Numbered from the stretch's first letter, positions 1-9,384 are shown. The stretch is 64,000 nucleotides of DNA from Rhodobiaceae bacterium UBA4490 (GCA_002389665.1 DGNO01000005.1:271292-335291); one strand, 5' to 3'. Program-made: numbers and translations. Notes: a model not told the origin generated them from the letters alone.

Positions 1-656
1 ATATCGATCTGCGCATGCATTTGAGCGAAGGCGCGGACCGGCTGGATCTTGCCCGGCTTTCCTGGGAAGGGGAGATCGTGGCCGAGCGGCGCTTGCCGCT
101 GCTTGCCCTTTCCGGCATTCCCGTCACGCTCGCCCCCGGCGCCTTTCTGCAGGCAACGGCGGATGGCGAGGCCGCGCTCGTCCAATCCGTGCTTGAGGGG
201 ATTGAAGGGGCCGGCGATGTCGCCGATCTTTTCGCCGGCTGCGGCACCTTCACCTTTGCGCTTGCCCGAAACGCCAATGTCCTTGCGCTCGAGGGTGAGG
301 CGGGGCAAGTGGAAGCCCTGGAGCGGGCCTTTCACCGGGAAGGCCCGGCGCATCATCTAAAGCGCATTACGGCGGAGCGGCGCGATCTTTTCCGCCGCCC
401 GCTTCTGGCCCCGGAAATGAAAAAGCTGGACGGCATCGTTTTCGATCCGCCGCGTGCCGGGGCGGCGGCACAGGCCGCTGAAATCGCCAAAAGCGCGGTG
501 CCGCGCCTTGTTGCCGTTTCCTGCAATCCGGCAACCCTTGCCCGCGATTTGCGCGCGCTTCTGGACGGGGGCTATGAAATTTCCCGCGTGCAGCCGGTGG
601 ACCAATTCCTCTGGTCGCCCCATATTGAAGTGGCGGTGCATCTGACGCGCCGCTAG
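1..656 (+). CDS. Class I SAM-dependent RNA m5U methyltransferase, TrmA/RumA/RlmD family (5' end outside window)
   Basis: The reading frame is open from the first bases of the window, so the gene starts upstream and only the C-terminal catalytic domain is seen. Visible motifs, in order, are the SAM-binding segment VADLFAGCGTFTFALA, the FDPPRAGA motif, and VSCNPATLARDL. In this family the Cys of the SCNP motif is the nucleophile that attacks C6 of uridine. The family methylates C5 of uridine in tRNA or 23S rRNA. The N-terminal TRAM domain and iron-sulfur cysteines that would separate RlmD/RlmC from TrmA lie outside the window, so the exact substrate cannot be given. The next gene follows after 20 bases in the same direction. 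Confidence 0.88.
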   Translation, partial: IDLRMHLSEGADRLDLARLSWEGEIVAERRLPLLALSGIPVTLAPGAFLQATADGEAALVQSVLEGIEGAGDVADLFAGCGTFTFALARNANVLALEGEAGQVEALERAFHREGPAHHLKRITAERRDLFRRPLLAPEMKKLDGIVFDPPRAGAAAQAAEIAKSAVPRLVAVSCNPATLARDLRALLDGGYEISRVQPVDQFLWSPHIEVAVHLTRR

Positions 657-676
657 GAGTTGCGAGCGAGGCGTAT

Positions 677-1732
677 ATGGCACGGATGCTGGAAAGCTGG
701 CGGCATGGCCTGTCCCAGACGGCGCGGATCGGCTGGTACGCTGCACATTATTTGGCGGTGAACCGGATGCGCGGGCCGCTGACACCGCCCGGCGAAGCGC
801 CTTTCAAGCCGCAAGGCGCCTTCCCGAAATGGCAGGGGATGCTCGGCGAAATCCGCAAGCTGATCGAGAAGGATGCCGCCCATGTGGCGCGCGGGACTTA
901 CCGCGCTGCCGATCCGCTTTTGCCGCTGGGAGAAGCGCTCGAAAAATCCCGCCGTTTCTTCGCCGATATGCCGGGACTCGATGAGCGCCGCCTGTCGCGC
1001 GGCCATAGCGAGGTGCGCGAGAAATTGCGGGGGCAGCCCGGCGCGCGCGCCTATCCGCGCTATTATCTGCAAAACTTTCACTATCAGACCGATGGCTGGC
1101 TTTCCGAAGACAGTGCCCGGATTTACGACACGCAGGTCGAGATTCTTTTCTCCGGCACCGCCGATATGATGCGCCGCCAGGCACTCGTGCCCATCGCCCG
1201 GTGGATGGAAGGAAAGGACCAGCGCGAGGTTTCCTTCCTCGATTTGGCCGCGGGCACGGGCCGCTTTCTGCGCGATCTGAAAGCAAGCTGGCCGCGCCTT
1301 TCCGTCCTCGCGCTCGATCTCTCGCATGCTTATCTGGGGGAAGCCCGGCGCAATGTGAAGCGCTGGCGCGGCGTTCAGCCGGTGCAGGGATTGGCAGAGA
1401 GACTGCCGCTGGCCGATGCAAGCCTCGATGTCGTCAGTTCCATCTACCTCTTTCATGAACTGCCGCCCAAAATCAGACGCGCGGTGATCGGCGAGGCGGC
1501 GCGGGTTTTGAAACCCGGCGGGCTTTTCGTGCTGACGGATTCGCTGCAGCAAGGGGACAGGGAGGACTATGACGGACTGTTGGAATTTTTCCCCGTTGGC
1601 TTTCACGAGCCTTATTTCACGTCTTTCCTCAAGGAAGATTTTAGCGCGCTCTGCGCGGCGCACGGGCTCAAGCTTGTGAGCGCCGAGACAGCGTTCTTAA
1701 GCAAGGTCATAGCTTTTGAAAAAGAGGCTTAG
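677..1732 (+). CDS. Class I SAM-dependent methyltransferase
   Basis: A 351-residue protein whose C-terminal half is a Rossmann methyltransferase domain. Motif I (FLDLAAGTGRFL, about residues 188-199) binds SAM. It is followed by an acidic end to strand 2 (ALDLSHAYL), the segment AERLPLADASLDVV, and EAARVLKPGGLFVLTD, all typical of the Methyltransf_11/25 group. The N-terminal half (about residues 1-180) is not a domain I recognise. The substrate is unknown; the family includes quinone and small-molecule methylases. The gene sits 20 bases after the RNA methyltransferase and probably shares its transcript. Its 3' end overlaps the convergent gene by 4 bases. Confidence 0.8.
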   Translation: MARMLESWRHGLSQTARIGWYAAHYLAVNRMRGPLTPPGEAPFKPQGAFPKWQGMLGEIRKLIEKDAAHVARGTYRAADPLLPLGEALEKSRRFFADMPGLDERRLSRGHSEVREKLRGQPGARAYPRYYLQNFHYQTDGWLSEDSARIYDTQVEILFSGTADMMRRQALVPIARWMEGKDQREVSFLDLAAGTGRFLRDLKASWPRLSVLALDLSHAYLGEARRNVKRWRGVQPVQGLAERLPLADASLDVVSSIYLFHELPPKIRRAVIGEAARVLKPGGLFVLTDSLQQGDREDYDGLLEFFPVGFHEPYFTSFLKEDFSALCAAHGLKLVSAETAFLSKVIAFEKEA

Positions 1733-2256
1733 GCGCGGCCGGTCTTGCGTGCCTCGGCAATCCGGGCGCGGATAACATCGCCGAGCTGTTCGGGTGAGAC
1801 GGCAAGGGGTTCGAGCTTCACCGTCAGCTCGCCTTCCGATACCGGCTTCCATACCGAATACATATAACGCCGCCAGCTTTCAGGCTCACGCTCGCGCACC
1901 ACCGCCTTTTCGATGGGCGCGTGCAGGATGAGATAAAGCTCGGCATTGCGGATATTGCGCACCGCCTTGTTATAGATGCGGATACCCGCAATCTTGCTCC
2001 AGGGCAGAAGGCCGAGCCCTTCGATGTAGAACCCTTCAGGCGAGACTTGCAGCGGCGGATGACGGCGGAAGGTGAGAGGCGCGTAATAATAGGCAATGCC
2101 GAAGGCCGCGAGCGCGGCGAGAAGAAAAATCCCGTCGAACCGTGTCACCGCCAGCGAAAGCAGAAAGAGGCCGAGCAGGCTGCCGCCATAGACCATCATT
2201 TCGCCGTTGCCGCTCTCATAGCGAATGGGAATGATTGTGCCGCTATCGTTTTTCAA
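1729..2256 (-). CDS. Small membrane protein with PH-like domain
   Basis: A 175-residue protein. Two closely spaced hydrophobic segments lie at about residues 22-56. A soluble part follows (about 65-170) with the pattern LQVSPEGFYIEGLGLLPWSKIAGI, here split around positions 70-95, which resembles bacterial PH-like membrane proteins of the YdbT/YcxB kind. No enzyme motif is visible. It is convergent with the upstream methyltransferase gene, and the two ends overlap by 4 bases. The function is unknown, and the PH-like assignment is by general pattern only. Confidence 0.6.
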   Translation of the reverse strand: MKNDSGTIIPIRYESGNGEMMVYGGSLLGLFLLSLAVTRFDGIFLLAALAAFGIAYYYAPLTFRRHPPLQVSPEGFYIEGLGLLPWSKIAGIRIYNKAVRNIRNAELYLILHAPIEKAVVREREPESWRRYMYSVWKPVSEGELTVKLEPLAVSPEQLGDVIRARIAEARKTGRA

Positions 2257-2465
2257 AGCCGGTCCCGCCTCGCGTCGTGCTTCCCTTGAATACGCACCTT
2301 AAGCATATACGCAAAGCCCGTGCCGGTCGGCGCTTTTTGCAAAAGGGAGGAAGCGGAGCTTTCGAGGGAAAGGCGCCGGAAAAACGACCGGATTTTCAGC
2401 ACGAAAGGCAAAGGCTGCACAGATATGCGGCAACAAACCCATAAGCAGCGTGCAGAGGAAAAGGC

Positions 2466-3557
2466 TCAGAGCCCGCCTGTCTGGCCCCGGTGGCGCAGCA
2501 AATGATCGGCAAGGACGCAGGCCATCATCGCCTCGCCCACGGGCACGGCGCGAATACCGACGCAAGGATCGTGGCGGCCTTTGGTGCGCACATCCACCTC
2601 TTCGCCCTTGCGCGTGACGGAGCGGCGCGGGGTGAGGATGGAGGAGGTGGGTTTCACCGCAAAACGGGCGATGACATCCTGTCCCGTCGAAATACCGCCC
2701 AGAATGCCGCCGGCATGGTTCGTCAGGAAAGCGGGTTTGCCGTTCTCCATGCGCATTTCATCGGCGTTTTCTTCACCGCTAAGGGAAGCGGCTTCAAACC
2801 CGTTGCCGATCTCGACGCCTTTGACGGCATTGATGCTCATGAAGGCGGCGGCGATGTCGGTATCGAGCTTGGCATAGATGGGCGCACCGAGACCGGCAGG
2901 CACGCCTTCGGCCACCACCTCGATCACCGCGCCGCAGGAAGAACCTGCCTTGCGCACCTCATCGAGATAGCTTTCCCAAAGTTCGGCGGCCTTTGCATCC
3001 GGGCTCCAGAAATCGTTGCGGGCGGTTTCGTCCCAGTCCCAATTGGCGCGGTCGATTTTGTGCGGGCCGACCTGCACCAGCGCGCCGCGCACCTTGATGC
3101 CGCCGATCACCTTGCGGGCAATGGCGCCGGCGGCCACGCGCGCCGCCGTCTCGCGGGCGGATTGGCGCCCGCCGCCGCGGTAATCGCGGATGCCGTATTT
3201 GGCTTCATAGGTGTAATCGGCATGACCGGGCCTATAGCGGTCTTTGATTTCGCCATAATCTTTCGAGCGCTGATCGGTATTTTCGATGATCAGCGAAATC
3301 GGCGTGCCGGTCGTTACCTGCTCGCCCGTTTCCGGGTCTTCGAAAACGCCGGAAAGAATGCGCACCTGGTCCGCCTCGCGGCGCTGGGTCGTGTGGCGGG
3401 ACTGGCCGGGGCGGCGCTTGTCGAGAAAGGGCTGGATATCGGCCTCGGTCAGCGGAATGCGCGGCGGCACGCCGTCGATGATGCAGCCAAGCGCCGGCCC
3501 GTGGCTTTCGCCCCAGGTCGTCACGCGGAAAAGATGGCCGTATGTGTTGTGCGACAT
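2466..3557 (-). CDS. aroC: Chorismate synthase
   Basis: Catalyses the last shikimate-pathway step, trans-elimination of phosphate from 5-enolpyruvylshikimate-3-phosphate to chorismate, using reduced FMN. The 363-residue length is normal for the family. The family signatures are present: [14 protein letters not shown] near the N-terminus (residues about 16-29), the [19 protein letters not shown] segment in the middle (about 125-145), and [18 protein letters not shown] near the C-terminus (about 328-345). The start fits the usual [14 protein letters not shown] N-terminus. fabI lies upstream on the same strand with a gap of about 100 bases. Confidence 0.97.
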   Translation of the reverse strand: MSHNTYGHLFRVTTWGESHGPALGCIIDGVPPRIPLTEADIQPFLDKRRPGQSRHTTQRREADQVRILSGVFEDPETGEQVTTGTPISLIIENTDQRSKDYGEIKDRYRPGHADYTYEAKYGIRDYRGGGRQSARETAARVAAGAIARKVIGGIKVRGALVQVGPHKIDRANWDWDETARNDFWSPDAKAAELWESYLDEVRKAGSSCGAVIEVVAEGVPAGLGAPIYAKLDTDIAAAFMSINAVKGVEIGNGFEAASLSGEENADEMRMENGKPAFLTNHAGGILGGISTGQDVIARFAVKPTSSILTPRRSVTRKGEEVDVRTKGRHDPCVGIRAVPVGEAMMACVLADHLLRHRGQTGGL

Positions 3558-3660
3558 AAACCCGCTCCGGATTGCGGCGGCCCCGCGCCCCGCGCCATGC
3601 CTGAGGTTCTATCCTCACGCGCAGAACCCGTCAAATCGCGGCTTTCGGGGGAGGCGGCCT

Positions 3661-4473
3661 TTAAACGATGCTCATATCCGGGGCGTCTTCCGCCTTCATG
3701 CCCACGACGTGATAGCCCGCATCCACATGATGCACTTCGCCGGTCACACCTGTGCCGAGGTCGGAGAGGAGATAGAGCGAGGTCTTGCCGACTTCTTCGA
3801 TGGTCACGCCGCGCTTCAGGGGCGAGTTCAGCTCGTTCCATTTCAGGATATAGCGGAAATCGCCGATGCCGGAGGCCGCCAGCGTCTTGATCGGCCCGGC
3901 AGAGACGGCATTGATGCGGATATTGTTCCTGCCGAGATCGACGGCGAGATAACGCACGGAAGCTTCCAGCGCCGATTTCGCCACGCCCATGACGTTGTAA
4001 TGGGGAATGACTTTTTCCGCGCCGTAATAGGTCAGCGTGATAATCGAGCCGCCCTCCGGCATCAGCTTTTCTGCGCGCTGGGAGACGGCGACAAGCGAAT
4101 GGCAGGACACCGCCATGGCAGTGGTGAACTGTTCGAGCGAGGTATCGACATAGCGCCCGGTCAGCGCTTCCTTGGGCGCGTAGGCGACCGCATGAACGAG
4201 AAAATCGATGGAGCCCCAGGCTTTCTCGATCTCGCCGAAGGCGGCGTCCATGCTGGCCGGGTCCGTCACATCGCACGGCATGACGAGATTGGAGCCCACT
4301 TCGGCGGCCAGCGGCTCGATCCGCTTTTTCAGCGCCTCGCCCTGATAGGTGAAGGCCAGCTCGGCGCCTGCATCGGCGCAGGCCTTGGCGATTCCCCAGG
4401 CGATCGACCGGTTGTTGGCGACACCCATTACGAGGCCGCGTTTGCCCGCCATCAATTGCCCGGTTCCGCTCAT
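3661..4473 (-). CDS. fabI: Enoyl-[acyl-carrier-protein] reductase (NADH), FabI
   Basis: Reduces trans-2-enoyl-ACP to acyl-ACP in type II fatty-acid synthesis in the cytoplasm. The 270-residue protein has the FabI version of the SDR fold: a GVANNRSIAWGIAKACADAG nucleotide-binding start instead of the classic TGxxxGIG, the TYQGEALKKR segment, and the active-site Tyr-x6-Lys in PHYNVMGVAKSALEA. These features separate FabI from FabG and from FabL/FabV. It is the target enzyme of triclosan-type inhibitors in other species. It lies upstream of aroC and downstream of the J-domain gene, all on the minus strand, an order I recall from alphaproteobacteria. Confidence 0.96.
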   Translation of the reverse strand: MSGTGQLMAGKRGLVMGVANNRSIAWGIAKACADAGAELAFTYQGEALKKRIEPLAAEVGSNLVMPCDVTDPASMDAAFGEIEKAWGSIDFLVHAVAYAPKEALTGRYVDTSLEQFTTAMAVSCHSLVAVSQRAEKLMPEGGSIITLTYYGAEKVIPHYNVMGVAKSALEASVRYLAVDLGRNNIRINAVSAGPIKTLAASGIGDFRYILKWNELNSPLKRGVTIEEVGKTSLYLLSDLGTGVTGEVHHVDAGYHVVGMKAEDAPDMSIV

Positions 4474-4643
4474 GATTCTGTCCTTGGATAGCTGCTCACT
4501 CGGCGAGCGCGCCTCGCGTTCACCTTTCGGGCGGGCATCCTACACAAAAGACGAAGGTGGTCTAGGGAAAAGGTACGCCTAAATTGGCGGAAAAGTGGGA
4601 TAAATCAGGGTATTAGCGGTTTGCAGCGCAGCATGGCGGCACT

Positions 4644-5870
4644 TCAAGCGTTTTCCCTGCCGCCTTTGCCTTGCGCCCATCCGGCAATGAAGCTTTTCAG
4701 TGCCGGGTCGATTTCATCGGGCAGCACGATCTGGAGCGTGGCGAAATGATCGCCCGCTTTCCCGCCGCCCGCGGGGCGGATGCCCTGGCCTTGCAGGCGC
4801 AGCCGCCGCCCGCTGGAAGAGCCCGGCGGCACCGTGACGGCGACGGAGCCATGCAGCGTTTTCACACGGATTTTGGCGCCCAGAATGGCCTCGGCCAGGC
4901 CGATAGGCACATTGGCGGAAATATCGAGCCCCTCCCGCTCGAAATCCTCATGCGGCTCGATCGTGACGGTGATGAGCGCATCGCCCCGCGTACTGCCGAA
5001 GCGGCCTGGTTCGCCTTGGCCGCGCAGGCGGATCTGCTGGCCCTCGGACAGCCCGGCGGGGATTTTCACATCCAGCACCTTGCCGCTTGCCAGTTTCACC
5101 CGTTTCGTCGCGCCGAGCGCGGCATCGGTGAAGGAGACGGTGAGCGTGTAATCTTCATCTTCCCCGCTTGCCCCGCCCACAGCCTGCTTGCCGGCGCGGC
5201 GCAGGCCGGAAAAGAACCCGGCAAAGGCCGAGGCGCTTTCCCCTTCCGGTTTTGCGCGGTTGACGGTTTCGGGTTCTTCCGTGCGGGGGCGCTCGGCGGT
5301 TTTCTCAGCACCTCTTTGGGCGCCTTCGCGGGCCCGGTTCAATTCGTCCTGAAAGTCGCCCTTGCGGGTTTGGGCCGTGCGGGCGCGCTCGCGGGTTTGA
5401 GTTTGGGCGCGTTCCTGCTTCGGCGCTTCCCGGTGGGGCGCTTCCTGTTTGGGGCGGGCTTTTGCATCCGCACTGCCGGAAGCGGACTGAGAACCGGCGG
5501 CGGTCTTGTCCTCTTTGGCGTCCTGATAGGATTTGCGTTGGCGGAACCCGGCGCTGCCCTTGGCATTGCTGCCGGGCTCGCTTCTCGCCCCGGCAAAGGG
5601 ACCGCGCGCATTGGCGCCGTTCTGCGCCCCGTTCGGCTGGGCTCTGCCCGGCTGAGGCTGCGGGCGCGGCCGGTCCATGCCCAGGGGCTCGGGCTTCGGC
5701 GCGCTCATTTGCTGATAGGCGTTGGTGACTTCCTTGAACCGGGCCTCGGCAATCGTATCGCCGCTGTTGAAATCGGGATGATAGAGTTTGGCCAAGCGCC
5801 GGTAGGCGGCCTTGATCTGATCTTTCGAGGCATTCCGGGGGACGCCGAGGATTTCATGGGGCTGACGCAA
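4644..5870 (-). CDS. J-domain co-chaperone (CbpA/DnaJ class B type)
   Basis: A 408-residue protein with an N-terminal J domain (residues 1 to about 60) carrying the HPD tripeptide at 31-33, which stimulates the DnaK ATPase. The C-terminal substrate-binding domains start at about residue 238 (YTLTVSFTDAALGATKRV). There is no CxxCxGxG zinc-finger region, so this is a class B protein like CbpA rather than DnaJ itself. The linker between them (about 62-235) is unusually long and of low complexity, rich in Ala, Arg, Gln, Glu, Lys and Pro. The gene has its own 5' gap of about 120 bases and lies upstream of fabI on the same strand. Confidence 0.88.
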   Translation of the reverse strand: MRQPHEILGVPRNASKDQIKAAYRRLAKLYHPDFNSGDTIAEARFKEVTNAYQQMSAPKPEPLGMDRPRPQPQPGRAQPNGAQNGANARGPFAGARSEPGSNAKGSAGFRQRKSYQDAKEDKTAAGSQSASGSADAKARPKQEAPHREAPKQERAQTQTRERARTAQTRKGDFQDELNRAREGAQRGAEKTAERPRTEEPETVNRAKPEGESASAFAGFFSGLRRAGKQAVGGASGEDEDYTLTVSFTDAALGATKRVKLASGKVLDVKIPAGLSEGQQIRLRGQGEPGRFGSTRGDALITVTIEPHEDFEREGLDISANVPIGLAEAILGAKIRVKTLHGSVAVTVPPGSSSGRRLRLQGQGIRPAGGGKAGDHFATLQIVLPDEIDPALKSFIAGWAQGKGGRENA

Positions 5871-5992
5871 CGCCGCTGATCCTGCGCATATGGTTAATAT
5901 TCTCTTCTCAAATCATAAAGGCGCTTGGATACCAAAAGGTTAAAGCGTCAGTCACGGGCGCGTCAGCCGCAAGAAAAGGGGAGTTGGCAGCC

Positions 5993-6631
5993 TTAAGAGA
6001 CGTTCGAGGGCGCGCGGACCTCATCGAGGCGGGTGTCGAGCCCGATGCGCGCGCGGGCCTTTTCATGACCCAGAAAGGCGGCAAGGCGCATCAGCCTGTC
6101 GGCTTTTGCCGGGTCCTTGCCGGTCCCGTCACCGGCTTCGGTTAGAAGGGCGAGCTGGTAAAGCGCCTCCGGGTAGCCGTCCTGCGCGGCCTGCATGAAA
6201 TAGTCGGCGGCATCTTCCGTGTCCCGCTCAATGCCCTCGGCCCCTAAAAGCAAGGTTCCGGCATTAAGCGCGGCAGCGTTCAGCCCCGCATCGGCAGCGC
6301 GCTCATAAAAATAAAGCGCGCGGGGCAGATCGCGCGCCGTACCCCGCCCAAGGCGCAGCAAATGGCCGACATTGCGCTGGGCGGCCAGATCGCCGAGCTT
6401 GGCAAGCGGCAGCCAGATCTCATAGGCACGCGCATAATCGCCCGCATCATAGGCGGCAACCCCTGCCTGAAAGGCCTTGATGCGTTCCTCCTCCGGCAAG
6501 ACTTGTTCGCCGGGCGCAATGGCCTGAGGGTTCGCAAAAGCGGGCAGGGCAGGCAGATACGCCAGCGCAGCGCTTAAGAGAGCGGCGCGGATAAACGGTG
6601 CGCAGGCCAATGAAAGCGGCTTATGCAGCAT
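5993..6631 (-). CDS. Secreted Sel1/TPR-repeat protein
   Basis: A 212-residue protein from the chosen ATG at 6631. That start follows a GGGGG-containing ribosome-binding site and opens directly into a signal peptide: MLHKP, a hydrophobic stretch, then a likely cut after LPAFA. A longer reading from 6688 adds 19 residues but lacks a good ribosome-binding site. The mature part holds Sel1-like helical repeats, for example AYEIWLPLAKLGDLAAQRNVG, ALYFYERAADAGLNAAALNAG and AADYFMQAAQDGYPEALYQL. Such repeats mediate protein contacts, often in the periplasm. The partner is unknown. The gene is divergent from pdxH. Confidence 0.78.
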   Translation of the reverse strand: MLHKPLSLACAPFIRAALLSAALAYLPALPAFANPQAIAPGEQVLPEEERIKAFQAGVAAYDAGDYARAYEIWLPLAKLGDLAAQRNVGHLLRLGRGTARDLPRALYFYERAADAGLNAAALNAGTLLLGAEGIERDTEDAADYFMQAAQDGYPEALYQLALLTEAGDGTGKDPAKADRLMRLAAFLGHEKARARIGLDTRLDEVRAPSNVS

Positions 6632-6802
6632 TGATCCCCCAAGAAGCGCCTGCCCTCCCGCCTTGATATGGATTAAAGATCGGGGCATTGGTGGGACAAG
6701 CGCGCATCCAGCCTATATAAAACGCTGACCCGGCGATTGGCCAGCGGAACCGGCCAGTAAGATCAGCCAGTGGAACCGGTGGAGGGACAGGACGTAAGGA
6801 CG

Positions 6803-7441
6803 ATGACGGCAAAGACGGAAATTTCAGAAAGCGCCAAAGACGATGCGGATATTTTCGCCTCCGGCAATCCTTTCGCGCTTTTCCGCGACTGGCTGGACCT
6901 TGCTGGTGAAAAAGAGCCGAACGACCCCAACGCCATGGCCCTGGCAACGGCGGATGAAGACGGGCTGCCGGATGTGCGCATGGTGCTCTTGAAGGGGTTC
7001 GATGAGGCGGGCTTCGTTTTCTACACGAACCTTGAAAGCGATAAGGGCCGCGAGCTTGCCGCTAACGCCAAGGCCGCGCTCTGTTTCCATTGGAAGAGCC
7101 TGCGCCGCCAGGTGCGTGTGCGCGGCCAGGTGGAGCGGGTGAGCGATGCGGAGGCTGATGCTTATTTTGCAACGCGTGCCAAGGACAGCCAGATTGGCGC
7201 CTGGGCCTCGCGCCAGTCCCGCCCGCTCGAAAGCCGTTTTGCGCTGGAAAAGGAAGTGGCGAAATATGCAGCGAAATATGCGCTGAAAGAAGTGGACCGC
7301 CCGCCGCACTGGTCCGGTTTCCGCATCGTGCCGGAGCGCATCGAATTTTGGCGCGACCGGCCGTTCCGCCTGCATGACCGCCTCGTTTTCCTGCGCGAGG
7401 GGCCGCATGGGCACTGGCGCACCGAGCGTCTCTTCCCGTAA
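6803..7441 (+). CDS. pdxH: Pyridoxamine/pyridoxine 5'-phosphate oxidase
   Basis: FMN-dependent enzyme that oxidises pyridoxine or pyridoxamine 5'-phosphate to pyridoxal 5'-phosphate, the last step of vitamin B6 synthesis and salvage. From ATG 6803 it has 212 residues, the family's usual size. Conserved segments are [21 protein letters not shown], split around residues 35-55, then [19 protein letters not shown], the QSRPLESR region, and the C-terminal [20 protein letters not shown] segment, which is the dimerisation and PLP-binding part. A GTG at 6770 in the same frame would add 11 residues, but ATG 6803 has the purine-rich AAGGA just upstream and better fits the family. The next gene begins 9 bases downstream. 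Confidence 0.95.
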   Translation: MTAKTEISESAKDDADIFASGNPFALFRDWLDLAGEKEPNDPNAMALATADEDGLPDVRMVLLKGFDEAGFVFYTNLESDKGRELAANAKAALCFHWKSLRRQVRVRGQVERVSDAEADAYFATRAKDSQIGAWASRQSRPLESRFALEKEVAKYAAKYALKEVDRPPHWSGFRIVPERIEFWRDRPFRLHDRLVFLREGPHGHWRTERLFP

Positions 7442-7450
7442 GTTGCCTTC

Positions 7451-8380
7451 ATGAACGCACCCCAAAACCCTGCTGCCGGGAGCCAAAGCGCTGGCCCCCT
7501 TTTGATGAAGCGGGCAACTTATGCCGCCGTGGCCGTCGCGTTGACGCTTGTTCTGATGAAGGCAGGCGCCTTCTGGCTGACGGGCTCCGTGGCCATGCTT
7601 GGCACGCTGCTCGATTCCCTGCTCGATGGCACGGCCTCTCTGGTCAATCTCTTTGCCGTGCGTTTCGCGCTGGAACCGGCGGACCGCGATCACCGTTTCG
7701 GCCATGGCAAGGCCGAAGCGCTGGCCGGGCTCGGCCAGTCCGTCTTCATCTTCATTTCCGCCGGCTACATCACCTATGAATCCGCGAGCCGGCTCATTAC
7801 CCCTGAGCCGCTGTCGCGCTCGCTTATCGGCATCGTTGTAACGGTTCTCGCCATCGCGCTGACGCTTGCGCTCGTCGCCTATCAGCGCAAAGTGGTGCGC
7901 GAGACCAACTCCCTCGCCATCGAAGCGGACTCGATCCATTACCGCGGCGACTTGCTGATGAACCTCTCGGTCATCGCCGCGCTGCTGCTATCCGGTGTTT
8001 TCGGGCTGACTTGGGCGGACCCGGTTTTCGGCTTCGTCATTGCCGGCTTCATCGCCTGGAGCGCCTTGCAGATCGTGCGCAATGCGGGCGACCAGCTCAT
8101 GGACAAAGAGATGTCCGAGGAGGACCGGGACCGGATCAAGGAGGTCGTGGCGGCCCATGAAGAAGCCGTCGGCATGCACGATCTGCGCACCCGCATGTCC
8201 GGGGCCAATCTCTTCATCCAGTTTCATCTGGAGCTCGACGGCTCGCTCAGCCTGATGAAAGCGCACCGCATCACCGATGATATCGAAAAGGAAATCGAGG
8301 CGCTTTTCCCTGGCTCCGAAGTGCTCATACACCAGGACCCGGCAGGGCTGGAGCGGGTGCCGAAGCTCCTGCGGACGTGA
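7451..8380 (+). CDS. Cation diffusion facilitator (FieF-like) metal efflux transporter
   Basis: A 309-residue inner-membrane protein with about six hydrophobic segments and a soluble C-terminal domain. The metal-site patterns of the CDF family are visible: LLDSLLDGTASL in the second membrane helix, HRFGHGKAEALAGL between helices, and EADSIHYRGDLLMN, where His and Asp four residues apart match the zinc/iron site of FieF helix 5. CDF proteins export Zn, Fe, Cd or Co by proton antiport; the metal here cannot be told. The gene follows pdxH by 9 bases, so the two are probably co-transcribed. Confidence 0.9.
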   Translation: MNAPQNPAAGSQSAGPLLMKRATYAAVAVALTLVLMKAGAFWLTGSVAMLGTLLDSLLDGTASLVNLFAVRFALEPADRDHRFGHGKAEALAGLGQSVFIFISAGYITYESASRLITPEPLSRSLIGIVVTVLAIALTLALVAYQRKVVRETNSLAIEADSIHYRGDLLMNLSVIAALLLSGVFGLTWADPVFGFVIAGFIAWSALQIVRNAGDQLMDKEMSEEDRDRIKEVVAAHEEAVGMHDLRTRMSGANLFIQFHLELDGSLSLMKAHRITDDIEKEIEALFPGSEVLIHQDPAGLERVPKLLRT

Positions 8381-8447
8381 AGCGGCGTGAATTTTCCCGC
8401 ACCTTCTTTGCCATTGTGATTGCCCGAAAGGCGGATAGACTGCGCCC

Positions 8448-9203
8448 ATGACACAGATCCCGAACAATGAGCGCAAAACCCTGATCCTGACCGGCGCGAG
8501 CCGCGGGATCGGCCATGCCACCGTGAAGCGTTTTTCAAGCGCAGGCTGGCGGGTGATCACCTGTTCGCGCCATCCTTTCCCGGAAAATTGCCCCTGGGAT
8601 GCAGGCCCCGAGGATCATATTCAGGTCGACCTGGCGGACCCGGAAAATACCGCCGAGGCGGTCAAGGAAATGCGCGAGCGGCTGAAAGATCAGGGCAGCC
8701 GCCTGAACGCGCTCGTCAACAACGCGGCCATTTCACCGAAGGGCGAAGGCGGTTCGCGGCTCGGCATTCTGGAAACCGAAGACAGCGCCTGGCGGCAGGT
8801 CTTTCAGGTGAATTTCATGGCCCCGGTCATGCTTGCCCGCGGCCTTGTGGAAGAGCTGAAAGCCGCGCAAGGCTCCATCGTCAATGTGACCTCGATCGCC
8901 GGGACCCGCGTGCACCCCTTCGCAGGTTCCGCCTATGCGACCTCCAAGGCCGCGCTGGCCGCGCTGACACGGGAAATGGCCTCCGATCTTGGCCCGCTCG
9001 GCATCCGCGTCAACGCCATCGCGCCGGGGGAAATCGACACGGCGATCCTTTCACCCGGCACCGACAAGATCGTGGCGGAAATTCCACTGCGCCGTCTCGG
9101 GCTGCCGGAAGAAGTGGCAAAGACCGTTTATTATCTGTGCACGGAGCAATCGTCCTACGTGACGGGATCGGAAATCCACATCAATGGCGGCCAGCACGTT
9201 TAA
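8448..9203 (+). CDS. SDR family oxidoreductase
   Basis: A 251-residue classical short-chain dehydrogenase. It shows the cofactor motif TGASRGIGHA near residue 14-23, the NNAA motif in the middle, the catalytic Ser in NVTSIAGT, and the YATSKAA active-site Tyr-x3-Lys. The C-terminal pattern YVTGSEIHINGGQ is also standard. Similar proteins reduce 3-oxoacyl groups or sugars; the substrate cannot be read from sequence. It is on the plus strand, 67 bases after the CDF transporter. Confidence 0.87.
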   Translation: MTQIPNNERKTLILTGASRGIGHATVKRFSSAGWRVITCSRHPFPENCPWDAGPEDHIQVDLADPENTAEAVKEMRERLKDQGSRLNALVNNAAISPKGEGGSRLGILETEDSAWRQVFQVNFMAPVMLARGLVEELKAAQGSIVNVTSIAGTRVHPFAGSAYATSKAALAALTREMASDLGPLGIRVNAIAPGEIDTAILSPGTDKIVAEIPLRRLGLPEEVAKTVYYLCTEQSSYVTGSEIHINGGQHV

Positions 9204-9218
9204 GGCTGCGCGTGCCGC

Positions 9219-9315
9219 ATGGACCCCGGCACGGGGGCCGGGGTGACGCTTTGGATTTGAAGTACCACCCTACCACTCCCTCAGGCTGTCACCCCGGCTT
9301 TATGCAGGGGTCCAT
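9219..9315. repeat. Inverted repeat of the ATGGACCCC...GGGGTGAC type
   Basis: Two 30-base arms, 9219-9248 and 9286-9315, are inverted copies of each other. Both begin ATGGACCCC when read inward-out and both contain CCGGGGTGAC. Each arm is itself partly palindromic (GGACCCCGG...CCGGGGT). I recognise this word as one dispersed many times in alphaproteobacterial genomes. The structure lies just downstream of the SDR gene, 15 bases past its stop codon, where it may also stabilise or end the transcript. Confidence 0.75.
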
Positions 9316-9384
9316 AAAGAAGCTTCTGTAAGGTGAAGTGCCGGATGGGCCCTCGGGTCAGCCCAAGGACGACGAAGCGGCATA

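Noticed and set aside
2490..3890. 466-codon plus-strand open frame opposite aroC and fabI
   Set aside because: It is an antisense shadow of two well-supported genes in high-GC DNA, with no domain pattern of its own.
4671..5879. 402-codon plus-strand frame opposite the J-domain gene
   Set aside because: Composition of an antisense frame (Gly, Ala, Leu and Phe runs) and no family motif; the J domain and C-terminal domains on the minus strand are clear.
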